Assembly (NCBI GenBank): GCA_013399115.1
Contig: VXAA01005204.1
Coordinates: 35,768-99,767, forward strand
Direction: 5' to 3'
DNA from: Anseranas semipalmata
Taxonomy: Eukaryota > Chordata > Aves > Anseriformes > Anseranatidae
Length of the DNA: 64,000 nucleotides
Positions 13,773 to 25,911 of this stretch are shown piece by piece. The first letter of the stretch is position 1, and every line of letters begins with the position of its first letter. The notes beneath the pieces are model-generated. The model saw only the letters and a list, made by a program, of their open reading frames with translations, did not search any database and was not told the origin of the DNA. Position numbers and translations under genes: made by a program.

Positions 13773-16700
13773 TATATTCAGCCTCCACATAAGAAATCCT
13801 TTAAACTTCTCCATATAAAAATCTCGAGAAGGGACTTAGAAAGGGAGACAGCTAAGGTTGAGAATAAAGCGTTCATGAAATTATTAGCAAATTCTCATGA
13901 AAACTGCAAAAACTGGAATCTATAAGTGGGTGGATATCTGACAGTATTTTCCAACTAACAGTTTTGAATTCTAATGGTTTGAAGAATTATCATTGAAAAT
14001 TTCCTGTTACTCTAAAAATAAACATCTATTGTTAAGAAGACAGTTTTCTAGAACTGCTCCTGCAATACAAACTTACTTAATTTAATAACCTAGTCACTGC
14101 TCTAGATGAAAAACACATCTTCAATTTTTTCAGGACTCACCAGCCACCTAACAAAACAATATCATTACAAACTGAAATCCCAAGATAAGAAATGACATCA
14201 CAGTGATAACTAACTATCAGTTAAACCTGAAATGAACCACATAGGGCACTAAAAAGTTCAAAGACCAATTAAAATTTGCATTACCATAATAAAAAAATAG
14301 AGTGATCAGTTACATCCTCCCTGATGTTGGATTTCTAAGCCTGGTATGTTTTCACTCCTGGGAAGTGAAGAATGTATTAACACTATCTTTGTTGACAAGA
14401 TTTTACAAGTAGCATAACTTGATGCTATATAGACAGAAAACACCAGCAGAAGCAGTTAAGCATGAATCCCTCTGATGAAATAATTCCATGGGTAGTGTTT
14501 TATTATTAACAAAGTTTTACCACTACTACCTCTCAAAGATTCAGTGAAATTCAAATACATCTTTATTGTGATGCATGACTGAATGCTCTGCTACCCCCTA
14601 TCTTTCTGGAAATGAAACTTCCTCATCAAAACCACAAATCAGTAGATCTTGTGAAAGAACTGGGGAACGGATGTTTTGCTGTTACGGTTTACTGACAGAA
14701 AGTGTCAACTCTTTGTCTTTCAGATGGTAAATTGATACAGGTAATCATTCTGCTGCTTCTTTATCCTACCGCTGAACCCCCTAAGGAATACATTGAAAGT
14801 GATTTCCTGCTCAAAGAAATCTTACATGGCTCTTTCCACCAACATGGCCCTTTTCATGACTGTGAATCAGGGGTTTTGAGCAATTGCACAACAATTAGAG
14901 ATCACTAGAACTATATGTCTCTGTCGAATCTGCCCACATCCCCAAACAGATTAAATGCAAAAACACAAACAGCTTTAACTGACCATTATGTACACATTCA
15001 GTCTGTTTTACTTTTTTTCCCAGTTTCTGCCTTAGCTGCCATCATGTCTACTGCAAAATTCTCTGTGTCTTGCTTTATACTCTTCAAGTTCCCATTGCGT
15101 ACAAAGTGGTCAATTTCATATCACTGACTTAAAGTCTGTCAACAGGAAAACTGACTGGAGGAAAAGAAATTTAATCATTAGTGCTGCCAAATGCACAAGT
15201 TGACCAAAAAAGAAATTTCAATCTTTGGCCCAAGTTATCAGTTCTGTACGATCTACTAATTCATTCTCCTTCGCTGGAACTGAAGGAAGCAACGGTCTCA
15301 TACTTCATTCTTCTGGCATTACAGAATCATTGGTATCTGTCAAATTATCTTTATCCTCTTCATTTTCTGATGTAGGACAGTATGTGTACACACCTGCTAT
15401 GACTTGTGGAGATACCATGACATTTAAAAGTTCTATATGAAAACACTGTGACAAAAACAACATCTAACTGTTGCTAAAACAGAGCTAATGCTTCTGTTTA
15501 ACTCCCTTGAACTTAGTTGGAGTTACTGCTCTGTCACTGATTTCAGTAGGATTTGCGACACAAGGTAACACTCCATGAGCTCGCACAAGCCAGACCGATG
15601 AGCACAACATCTTCATACTCAACAATATCACTCTCAAGGCACACAGAGACGGTTCAGATTTTTTAAACTACCAAGTTCACAGGGTCCAGAGGCTCAATGA
15701 AAGGCTTGGGATAGTAATACTGGAAGTTTTTTTATGAAAACTCATTCACATAATTACCTCCATGCTTCATAACAACAATACGTATAAATATTTTCCCTCT
15801 ATCTTTCACATTTATCACTTGCTGTTGTGGCCTACTCTTAGGCTACCTATGGAAGAACAGCTAACAGCTTCCCTTTTGACTCTATGCACATCTACTTTAA
15901 CTAGAAAGAAAGCTGAAGTACATAATCTATATCAAACCTTAAGTCTGTGTAATTTTATACTTCATAAACATGAGTATAGCCTAGTAATTAAACTGCTGCT
16001 TCTATGGAGATAAGTCTACATACTTTCAGAAAAATCCATGGCATTTTACTGTCTTACAGGTCATGTCTTGCTTCCACAACATTTGCAACTCCAGGAGCAA
16101 TTTTGGGAGTAGTATTGAAGTGTTAATTAAAAACGTAGTAAGCACATGTGTCAGTCAAGTATGCCCTCTGCTCTATAACACATTTAAATGTATGTCACCT
16201 TGACCTGCAATATACCACTGTAAAATTTTTTTGGTCAATATAAATCAAATGTACACTAATTTATTCAGTAAGTTTCCTAGCATCTGAATCAACATTAGAA
16301 ATCTAACTAGTATTTATTATTCTGTTATTGACAAAGGGAGCATATTTAAATGATAACAAGAACACATGGGTGTCATTTTGAAGTTAAATTGTTCCCTAGA
16401 GATATCCTTAGTAAGCGTCTGCATTTAAAGGTCATTCACTGCCAAATTATGAACAACTGTTGCATTTATTAGCACAGGCTCAATAGTTTGGAAGCTAGTG
16501 TCATCAATTTAAACTGACAATGAAATCTAATTGTCCGCAAGGAAAACAGACATTTTCCCTATTTTGTGTTTCACCATTTTACGTATACCCCCCAAAAAAC
16601 CTGGAACAAGTGCAAGTTTACTCTAGATTTTTCTGAGAAAAAAAAAGAAAAAAAGAAAAAAGCTTTTAGAGTTTTATATCAGAGAAGAGTGCTTTAGTAA

Positions 16701-18693
16701 AGCTGAGCTCCTGAAATAAAGACAGAAGGGAGTGAGCTCCCCATTTACTTTGTTGACTGAGCACTATCTCAAGTGTTGCGTTACAGACTTTTGCCTTGTT
16801 TTTCTTTCTCATCCTTTCTTTCCCTGAGCCAACCTTTTCACTGGCCAAGACCCCACCCCTTCTACTTCTTGATTTCCCCCTAGTTTTCTCTTTGAAGCAG
16901 GGAAGAAGTTTCCAGTTTCCATGGCAAGTGGCTTCCACCCTCTCCAAAACTACATTCTGCTGCTGCAGCTGGTGCCTGACAGGTCTCTGCCCATTCCGTC
17001 TTCCCAGTGCTGCCCAGTGGTACCAAGCAAAGAAAGAAAACCAGCAGGATTCAGGAAAAGCAAGCTGAAAACAAACCAGCAAGTTGGTAAGAACCTTCCT
17101 TACAGAAAAGGAAACAGAAAAACAGTGTTTCCATCTCTCCTTTCCAGGCAGTGAGATGGTGGGAGGATGAGTGCGAGAAGAAACGTGTCCTATTCCTACA
17201 GATAAGGAGCCGGAAGCCCAGAGATATCAGGAAAGCATGTTCTGTTAGCCACGCAGAGGCCCCGCAGAGAGCACGGAGGTTCCTTCCAGTCTCCCATTTC
17301 ACACAGGAGGTCACCGCCATCACCACGTCTAGCAAAGAAACTAGGACAACCATCACCAAACTTCCCAAAGAACACCTTTCCAGCCCCGTTCCTCTGTAAA
17401 GGTCCCCTGACAGTCACAGTGCAGAAGACACCCTCTGAGACCTCCTGGCACATGACCAGGCTGGTAGGGAACCAACACGTGTACAGTCTTCTACATGCAC
17501 CAAGCTTTATCGTCCTTTTACAGTATTAATCACATCATCTCTGATATTTCTTTGTTTCATCCACTCCAAGAGAACATTTTCATTCTAAGCAAGTTAGCAG
17601 TTGTGGGAGAGAGAACAGTAAAAGATCAGCTGTATTAAGTAGTATTTCTACGATCATCAACATACTGTTTTAAGGCTTAATACTGTACATAAGCCTGATG
17701 ATGTAAAATAACCAAAATTGAATTACCCATTTCATAAAAAACATATTTCGTTCAGATATATTACAGTAGTCCAGGATTAAACCCACCCCCTTTAATTTGA
17801 AGGTTACTTTTCAAAGAGGTTCAATACGTCACTGTGTCACTTACTCCTCTCACCTCTACTTTTCTAATTCATCAGATTCAGGTAGTCCAGAACTGGTGAA
17901 ATATCTACTTAATCACAAAGTCTTCAACATCCTGCAACCCCCATATTTTAGAGCAGAATCTACTGAAACCACAGCCTCTGACTACAAACCCCACATTGGG
18001 CCCAAAAAACGACAGCTGATGTGGTCTAGAGGACACTGACATATTTATATGTTCCGAGTCTCCAAGCGAAAATATCTTTTTGTTCAATGCTAAACAACTG
18101 TCGTTATTGTTTCCTTCTCTCTTCCTGCACCGTACCGTCCCACCTAGCACAGAGCAACGGTAAGCTCTCATCAACCACAGTTTTGCTGGAGGGAGGCCTT
18201 AAGGTATATTCATTTGCATTAGCCATGAATTTCAGTCCTTCGTACAACACTTATGCAAACTATTTAGTAATGTAACAAATTTACAACTACATTAGAGCAA
18301 GTCTTGCTCATGTATAGTCAATTAGCACTTCAAAACATAAAGGAACAATACCATGTTATTATCAGAACAGACTTCTATATCCTCACCAACAAGTATGCCT
18401 GACCCAGAGAAACTTTAGCTATGACTTCCAGTACAGCTTCATGGTCAGGAAATTCCTAGAACTGATGCATCTGATAGCTTAAAGAATCATAATTCTTGAA
18501 TGGGATGTAGTATAGAAATTCATGCCCCTCATCTGACTGAAGAGGCAAAGTAACCACACAGGAAAAACTGTTTGTCTCATATTGACCTAGAGCAGGCTTC
18601 AGATGCACGAGTTTCACTCATCACCAGTGACCAGCACAGAACAGTGCTGTAATAACCAAGCCATTTTCACAAAACATACTAAATCAAATACTA

Positions 18694-18708
18694 AATATAT
18701 ATATATAT
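18694..18708. repeat. (AT)n microsatellite
   Basis: About seven tandem AT units within TAAATATATATATATATTA. Confidence 0.8.
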
Positions 18709-18824
18709 TACTATAAAAAATCCTGTTTGTGTAATACGCGTTTCTTACACATCACTCTGTTACTTCAACTAACCTGCCCAACTGGGACATGCTGGGATCA
18801 GCCTATGCAATTGTACGCACATTG

Positions 18825-18863
18825 AATCAGTGTGTTTTAAACACTCAATCAGTGTGTTTTAAA
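18825..18863. repeat. Short direct duplication, two copies of a 17-bp word
   Basis: AATCAGTGTGTTTTAAA occurs at 18825-18841 and again at 18847-18863, 22 bp apart. Confidence 0.9.
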
Positions 18864-19737
18864 GCCGATTTCATTCCCCAAAACCATGCAATCATGTTGG
18901 GGGGCACGACCTGCACTTAAGTTCAACCACGAGGCAAAGACACAAATGCAGTCACACTTTCACATTAATGCATCTGAAGTAGTTCACAAGGCTGAGCTTG
19001 TTCTGTAGCAGCTCACGGCATGGATGTTTCCTACCTGCAACAACACTCACCTGCCTTCCCTCGTGGCACTAGACGCAGCACTCAGCCACCCCTTGCACGC
19101 CACTTCCACGCAATCCTTAACAAGCAGCAGCACACAGAGGAAGGACTGCCACCTGCGCTACTCACAAACTGTTGGCCAAATTCTGAAAAACTGCTACAGA
19201 AGCTCACAAGTTTAGTTTGTTGCTCTGAACCAAAAGATGATCTAACAGTCAGTGACAGTGAAGTAGAATGATGTCCCATACTTGCATCATCTTTGATACA
19301 AGTCGACAGTGCCTGCGGAAGGCCCAAGCTTCCACCATATTAGTAAAGGCATACCGTTTTTTGCAAACTTGTAAATGTCTAGGCAATTTTGCGTGGTTTT
19401 GCCAATACTGAGGATCAAAGGGCAATATACAGCTCTACCATCAGGTAGATGAGCGTATAAACGGGCGCGCTTCCTCTGAAAAGGCGCAAGGGAGAAATGC
19501 AGTTGCTCCATGTAATTATGCCTACGCTGATCGATCTTTTGGCTATTCCAGAGGATCAGATTTTTCCTGGGACTTCTTAGCAGCTCTAAACTACTGAATG
19601 AATACGCTGAATAAAACAAGCTAGCTTTGAGCATCCACCTTTAGCCGCGCGCTTTGGTCCGGAGCCCGGCACGCGCCCGCCCGCAGCACGTGGACGGGCG
19701 TCACACGCCAGCAGCCCCACGGCTCCGGAGGGCCACC

Positions 19738-19836
19738 GAGGCCGGGAGGGACCTCTGGGGGCTGTCGAGCCCAGCCCGCTGCTCCGCCGGGGCCAGCTAC
19801 AGCAGGCTGCCCCAGGCCCGCGCCCAGTCGGCTTTC
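19738..19836 (-). mobile_element. CR1 LINE 3' fragment, GC-enriched, in the CpG island
   Basis: The plus strand reads like the reverse complement of a CR1 3' end: GGGAGGGACCTCTGG, then a segment corresponding to 'tagtccaacccc', then CCAGCTACAGCAGGCTGCCC and a CCAGTCGGCTTT stretch. The order matches the better-preserved minus-strand CR1 copies at 25388-25911 and 46371-46738. Many positions have become G or C relative to those copies. Confidence 0.6.
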
Positions 19837-20009
19837 GCCAGCAGACGAGGACGGCGCCTCCGCCGCCCTCCAGGCCACCGGCGCCAGCGCCTGACGGCCA
19901 CCGCAGCAGGGCAGCGCTCCTGCCCGAAGCTCCAGCGGCATCCCCTGCCTCGCAGCGGCGGCCCGGCGGGCACGGACGGGAAGCCCGGCTCCCCCCGCCT
20001 CCCCCCTGC

Positions 20010-20309
20010 NNNNNNNNNNNNNNNNNNNNNNNNNNNNNNNNNNNNNNNNNNNNNNNNNNNNNNNNNNNNNNNNNNNNNNNNNNNNNNNNNNNNNNNNNNN
20101 NNNNNNNNNNNNNNNNNNNNNNNNNNNNNNNNNNNNNNNNNNNNNNNNNNNNNNNNNNNNNNNNNNNNNNNNNNNNNNNNNNNNNNNNNNNNNNNNNNNN
20201 NNNNNNNNNNNNNNNNNNNNNNNNNNNNNNNNNNNNNNNNNNNNNNNNNNNNNNNNNNNNNNNNNNNNNNNNNNNNNNNNNNNNNNNNNNNNNNNNNNNN
20301 NNNNNNNNN
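20010..20309. other. Assembly gap, 300 N
   Basis: An unsequenced stretch in the middle of the CpG island, probably a sequencing dropout caused by extreme GC. Long open frames drawn across it have no meaning. Confidence 0.99.
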
Positions 20310-21965
20310 GGGAAGGGGCCGGGAGCCCCTGACAGGGCGCGGGGTCTGCGCCCGGCGCCGGCGCTCCGAGCGGTCCCGCTCCGGGGCGCTGAGAGAGAAC
20401 GGGGAGCGGGAGCACGAGCTCCCGAGAAAGCGGCGTGTTGTCAAGGCAGAGCTCGAGGGCTGCTACTTCAGCCGAAAACACGGGGCGAACACGTTCCCGA
20501 GAAACACGGGGAGGACACGTTCACTGGGAGAGGGGCGGATTCAGGCGGCCCTAAACCCACACAGCTCCAGCCAGGCACCGCGCTTACCGCGTCAGCAGGT
20601 GCCTGACAGCAGCACAAACAGCTCTGATAATGGGTATGTGAAGTTAAAAAAAAAGAAAAATCAACGCTGAGGAAAGTTGCCTGTATTGCAACCCTTAATT
20701 CATTTTTTACCAGAGCAAACCAAACCATTTCGGAGAAGCACAGGTGATTTCCACAGGTGATTTCCACGGGGGAAACTGAATAAGATCCCTTACTCCCCGT
20801 AGGATGGCAAAAAGTAATGGATGCAGAAACAGAGGGAGGGATAGGAGATGCACACCTCACCACGCGTTCAGATGCGTTCCCACCTCACACGCGTTTGCTA
20901 ACCGCACACCTCAAACCATTTGAAAGCTCTGCAAAATGGCAGCAAACTGCAGCCACATTAGCTAGGTGGCACCTCACCGCGCAAGGCCTTATGAATGTTG
21001 GAGTCCCAGCAGCTAAACAGTTAGATGGGCAACTTCACCATCTCTCACTGACCTTTTAAGGAGTAGCTACTATTATAAATTCATGCGTGCATAGGGCTTG
21101 ATTTTGCATAAGCAGAGTCAAAAACCTACCTTAGAAGGGGACACAAATGATGAATGATCGCTCTTTTCTTACGTCTGGGGTTACGCTAGCTCAGTGTTTC
21201 TAGGACCAGCTTTTAGAAACATATTCTGAAAACTAATTGGCTTTGTTCTAGACTAGAAACATTAAGGAAAAAAAATGTTAAGCACTCTTTTTCCCTCCGT
21301 TTCTCTTTGTTTTACTGCCAGCTAAATTTAATTGTATTTTGCTCTAAGCAAAGACCTGTGACCTGAAGAATTCAATACAAAACAGAATGCTTTTGACTAA
21401 AAATGAGGAAAAAAAGCTAAACTGAAGCAATGTAAGAACGATACATAATAAAAAATGGCCTGAAATCAAAGCTAGCTAGTCCTGGGACATTCGTTTCTGC
21501 ACAATGCTGCTCCTTGCGCCGGTGACCTCAGCTGCCGATGACCAGCAAACAGTCCTAGTGCTGTTCTGTGGTAGAGGTGACATGAGCAAACATTTTCATT
21601 CCCAGTCCCAGTGTGCTGTTCTACACTGCCTTTGCAGTAGGCGTCAAATCGTCGGAACACAGTGGAGACTAAAGGCCTTGAATAAGGAATCCCATTTTTC
21701 CCCAGAGCAAACTCTGGTAAATACATTATTATAATCATCCCAAGGAAAGATTGGTCACATATTAATAGTCTAATTAGTCCATTAAATGTGAGCATGCTAG
21801 AGTATAATTATCATGCTATCATAATTGTTAGTTTCTGGTTAAGACTCCAATATTTTAAGCTTAGTTTCTGTTCTCTGAGTACAAAATGGATGAACAATTT
21901 GAATGCTGTAACGCATTTATACTGACAAGAAGAAAGTAGAAGAATTTCACAAGTGGAATATTTGT

Positions 21966-21998
21966 GTTTTTTGTTGTTGTTGTTGTTGTTGTTGTTTT
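21966..21998. repeat. (GTT)n microsatellite
   Basis: About eight to nine tandem TTG triplets with T-rich ends; it would read as poly-Asn on the minus strand. Confidence 0.92.
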
Positions 21999-22435
21999 TT
22001 GCCATTCAATAACCAATAATTTCAAAAAGCTACTTTTTGCCCAAATAGCATGTAACTTATTAACAAAGAAAAGTTTGAGACATTAATCTGGCTTCAAATT
22101 CAATAGCACATAATGGAACTTTTGACTGTGCATCAGCCAAGAGGAACAAGGAAGATTACATGGTGAGCTGAATTCAAATACGTCAATATGTTTTGGAATG
22201 TTAAATACTTAATTTGCACGATATATCATCGTTAGTTTGTTAATCTCTAAACTTACAGCTGAGGAAAAAACAGGATTTCTCCACATGGCTGACAGACCAA
22301 GGAACATCTTTCTGTCTCATACATTAAGGAACAAAAATTTAAGAAACATTAATTCATAAAATGCTATCAACTTGTGTTGAAAACCACACAGAATTTTTGC
22401 TTTTGAAAGCTAATTGCATAAACAATGTGGTTATT

Positions 22436-22459
22436 TCAACAACAACAACAACAACCAGG
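22436..22459. repeat. (AAC)n microsatellite
   Basis: A run of CAA/AAC triplets immediately before the homopurine tract. Confidence 0.9.
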
Positions 22460-22471
22460 AAAAAAAAAACC

Positions 22472-22655
22472 AGGGAAAAGAGGAAAAGAGGAAAGGAAAG
22501 GAGAGGAGAAAAGGAGAGGAGAAAAAGAGAGGAGAAAAAGAGAGGAGAAAAAGAGAGGAGAAAAAGAGAGGAGAAAAAGAGAGGAGAAAAAGAGAGGAGA
22601 AAAAGAGAGGAGAAAAAGAGAGGAGAAAAAGAGAGGAGAGGAGAAAAGAAAAAGA
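22472..22655. repeat. 184-nt pure-purine tract with nine perfect 13-bp tandem repeats
   Basis: Every base from 22472 to 22655 on the plus strand is A or G. Inside it, 22514-22630 is nine identical copies of GAGAGGAGAAAAA, flanked by degenerate GGAGAAAAG-type units. Open frames on both strands across it are by-products of the low complexity and are not genes. Long purine-pyrimidine mirror-like tracts can adopt triplex (H-DNA) structures; that is inferred here. Confidence 0.97.
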
Positions 22656-24317
22656 CCACAAGCAACGAGAATGTATTCTAAATGTAACATGATTTGAACT
22701 GGCGTAACTTCTATTAAAATCATGTTAGAAATCTTAAAAGGAAAACTGTAAAAGGGTTGAGCTTTACTGGTAACAATTACGTAGGCTGCTTTCAAATTCA
22801 ACTGTTGAGCGGGCCCCAGAAGATCCTCCCGGAACTGTAGCTTTTGGTATTCCCAGAATTACCGATGCTGCGTTTTATTGCAGGTATCAGTATCTTGGGT
22901 TATCTTCTAAGCTAACTTGATCCAGAATGTAAAATAAATTAATAAATACACTACTGTTTTAACTGTTACTTGTCACTAGAGTCTACCTAACCTTTCATGA
23001 TCACAGAAGCTATGAATTATTGTTTAGAATGTCCAATCAGTGAAGCATGCCACACTTTCAGTAAGTAAATGAATGCAAATATGGCATTTTCGCAGTCATC
23101 CTTTCGCACTATCTAAAAACTAAACATAGTTTTGGAAAAGGAAAAAGGAAAGAAAAAAAACAGAAAAAAAAAACAGAAAAAAAAAGGACTTGATGGCCAC
23201 GTCTTGGCCACTTCTGGATTTGCTTTTTTTTTTTCCTCCTCCAAAAGTGTTCCTGTGCAACTCCTCCTCGGGGGGCAATTCCACATTCTTCACATCGGAA
23301 TGAATTCACGGGAGAGAGAGAAGAACGAACACAGGCACCACATTCTGAATGGCTAGTTTCCTGATTACAAGAATGCACAAATTTTAATCAAAGTGATAAG
23401 TAAAGTGCACATCAGAACAAAAGGCCAGGTTAATAAGAGACAGTCCTTAATAAAAAAACAACATCAGTTTACTGTTTTTTCAGTTGCTACGAGGAAGACT
23501 AGTTTTAAGTAAACCTGCGCCTCAATGTAATCCTACAGATGCTGGTCTCCTATAGCAAAGTTCAACATACTTCATGAAACTTTGGGTAGAACAGCAAAAT
23601 CTGCTTGTTAAGGAGTTCACATCCTCCTCACTCCTCTAAAGATCTAGCTCTACTTTGGTTGAAGTGTAGTTGTTTCTAAAGCATCACAAAGGACTTTCAG
23701 CAGCCAGTGAGTACAAAGAAGACCACATTGGAAAGAAGACGGGGAAAAGGCTAAGTCTGGAAAGATCAGTCAGTTTTCTATATGAACTCATAGTATCAAA
23801 CAAAAAGCTCATTCCCTCTCCTAAAGGCCACCATGTTTGGAGCCAAGTAAGTAGTTCTCTCAACAGCAGGAGTGCATGTGTGTGAGAAGGGTGGCGGGGC
23901 AAGGGGGAAATGAGCGCGTTACTATGACATAAGGTAACTGCAGACTTTCATACAGTGCAGTGCTCCTCTAACCTGCTGAGACTTCCCCTGGAGTACCACA
24001 TCGGATGTGCGGCTAAGATAAAAGCCTTTCCTGTCTCATGATTTGTGCTATCTTCCTTCCTTGTGCTCTTCCTATCTTGGTATCTCTAAACCACAGATAT
24101 GTGGTTTATCTCGAGTCTTCTCTCCCCTTTCCACTTTCATTGTATATTTCTTTTACTCTAGTTTTCATACAAATATCCTTCTGTCCAAGCTGCCTCCCAT
24201 GGTATTCTGAGACACTTTTTCCTAATTTTCTTAATGAGAGGAGACAGATCTTGATTTTTTTTTTCTGCCTTCCCTGTGTTAGTCATTTCCTTGCTGATTT
24301 TTGAGGAGGAAAACAAA

Positions 24318-24346
24318 ACAACAAAAAAAAAAAAAAAAAAAAAAAA
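24318..24346. repeat. Poly(A) tract
   Basis: A run of nearly thirty A after ACAACA, in the interval between SNX2 and the CpG island. Confidence 0.9.
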
Positions 24347-25387
24347 CCAACTATTTTAGTAGCACAGCCAAAAGTTATTTTGCTTATTAGCAAGTTAACT
24401 TTCCATTCAACTATGGAAGACAGAAGATTAAAAAAACAAAAACAAACAATAAAAAAACAAGAATTGCCTTACTGTATAATAAGTATCATTTTGAATAACC
24501 CCGAAACCTCAATTCCTCATGTTTCAGGATTGAACTTATTTTCCTCATACAGTTGTAATGGACTCACTTTTGCCAAAGATTCAAATTATTACAGTCTGTT
24601 CTACTCTACATATGAAATAATATATCTATACATATTTTAGAGAGAATTGTTTCACTGTACACATAATTTTAGTGGATGCTGGATCTTCACGTAAATGCAC
24701 AGGATATACTAGGCAGCAGTTCATCTCCACCAGAATTTGAAAGAAACTGACATATCTGGGGCACAAACTCAAGAGATGCCAGAACACAAAATCCCATATG
24801 AGGCCTTCAGAGGAAAATAACACAGTAGACATAGAAGACTAACTGATACAAAAGCAGAATATTCCATTTTAAAATGGACAGTGAGTAAAAAATCAGACTT
24901 AGTGTAGACTGAACATCAGTGTAAGAAAGGTAACAATGTCTTGAATTTAAGCTATATCACATCATCATTCAGTAGCCATATATTTTTAATTCAAAAAGCA
25001 CAATGGACAAGAACAGGCATGATTTAAAATTTGTGGCTGTATATATCTGCAGAATTTGTTGTAACCTGAAAACTAAATTAGACCTAGAAAGTAAATTTGA
25101 CAAAGTAGCACTTTGTCTTTTATATAGCATTCCAAATGTTAGTTACTTTTACAGTAGTACTTGAGTATTTTGCCAATATTCATTTTGTTCAGACTAGTGA
25201 TGCTTCCTTCAGTGGTACCCGGGTTTGGAGTTTCAGGGAAATAACGCTTATGTTCGTACCATACCCTTGCAGTGAGTTCCTCAGGGAAAATATTCTAGTA
25301 ACACCTCCATTCACTTTGTTTGAATAACATCTTCTGATACGGATGTTAATCATACTATGAAAGATGGTAAGTAAGCCTTTAATCTTC

Positions 25388-25911
25388 ATAACCATGGAAT
25401 GGTTTGAGCTGGAAAGGACCTTAAACACCTTCTAGTTCCAACCCCCCTGAAGTGAGCAGGGATGCCACCCACTAGATCAGGTTGCTCAAAGCCCCATCTA
25501 ACCTGGTCTTGAACACCTCCAGGGATGGGGCATCCACAGCTTCTCTGGGCAACCTGCTCCATTGCCTCATCACCCTCTGAGTAAAGAATTTCGTTATATC
25601 TGACATAAATCTCCCTTCTTTCAGTTTAAAACTGTTACCCCTTGTCCTATCACTGCACTCCCTGATAAAGAGTCCCTCCCCAGCTTTCCTGTAGGCCCCC
25701 TTTAGGTACTGGAAGGCTGCTGTAAGGTCTCCCCAGAGCCTTCTCTTCTCCAGGCTGAACAACGCCAGCTCTCTGTCTTTCTTCATAGAAGTGCTCCAGT
25801 CCTCTGATCATTTTTGTAAGCCTTCTCTGGACCTTGTCCAACAGGCCCGTGTCTCTCTTATGCTGGGAGCCGCAGAGCTGGATGCAGTACTCCAGGTGGG
25901 GTCTCACAAGT
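25388..25911 (-). mobile_element. CR1 LINE, 5'-truncated, 3' end of ORF2 plus tail
   Basis: In minus orientation it encodes the CR1 ORF2 C-terminus in two frames separated by a shift near 25780. The first reads LVRPHLEYCIQLCGSQHKRD, then VQRRLTKMIRGLEHF. The second reads [20 protein letters not shown] and ends SDITKFFTQRVMRQWSRLPR. The tail follows to about 25388 and contains the complement of 'gagctggaaaggacc'. It lies in the interval between SNX2 and the CpG island and is inactive. Confidence 0.9.

Larger units (their letters stand above)
1..19639. other. AT-rich non-coding region, presumed SNX24 intron 1
   Basis: No exon, RNA gene or sizeable CR1 copy is recognised on either strand. Open frames are short, unrelated to any family I know and scattered on both strands. 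Small simple repeats occur (poly(A) at about 3355, poly(T) at about 9194 and 11513, (AT)n at 18694). If the CpG island at 19.64-20.56 kb is the SNX24 promoter firing leftward, this is its first intron; otherwise it is intergenic. Short exons could have been missed. Confidence 0.5.
19640..20560. promoter_or_regulatory. CpG island, probable SNX24 promoter (300-N gap inside)
   Basis: The base composition switches abruptly to very high GC with many CpGs on both sides of the gap at 20010-20309, and returns to AT-rich near 20640. Such islands mark vertebrate promoters. In vertebrates SNX24 follows SNX2 in the same direction, and this island lies about 7.4 kb past the SNX2 stop, so a minus-strand SNX24 start is the best guess. 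No SNX24 coding sequence is visible in the readable flanks; exon 1 may be in the gap. It could instead serve a bidirectional or unrelated transcript. Confidence 0.6.

Noticed and set aside
16666..17082. A 138-codon minus-strand open frame
   Set aside because: No recognisable domain, no splice context, and overlapping frames of similar length on the other strand; probably chance.
19621..20670. Very long open frames on both strands through the CpG island
   Set aside because: They run through 300 N and GC-rich sequence with few stop codons. The translated flanks are Arg/Ala/Gly/Pro-rich, match no family and exist in several frames at once.
22354..22801. Several overlapping open frames giving Lys/Glu/Arg-rich or Ser/Phe/Leu-rich proteins
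   Set aside because: They are produced by the 13-bp homopurine repeat, which has no stop in any frame on either strand.
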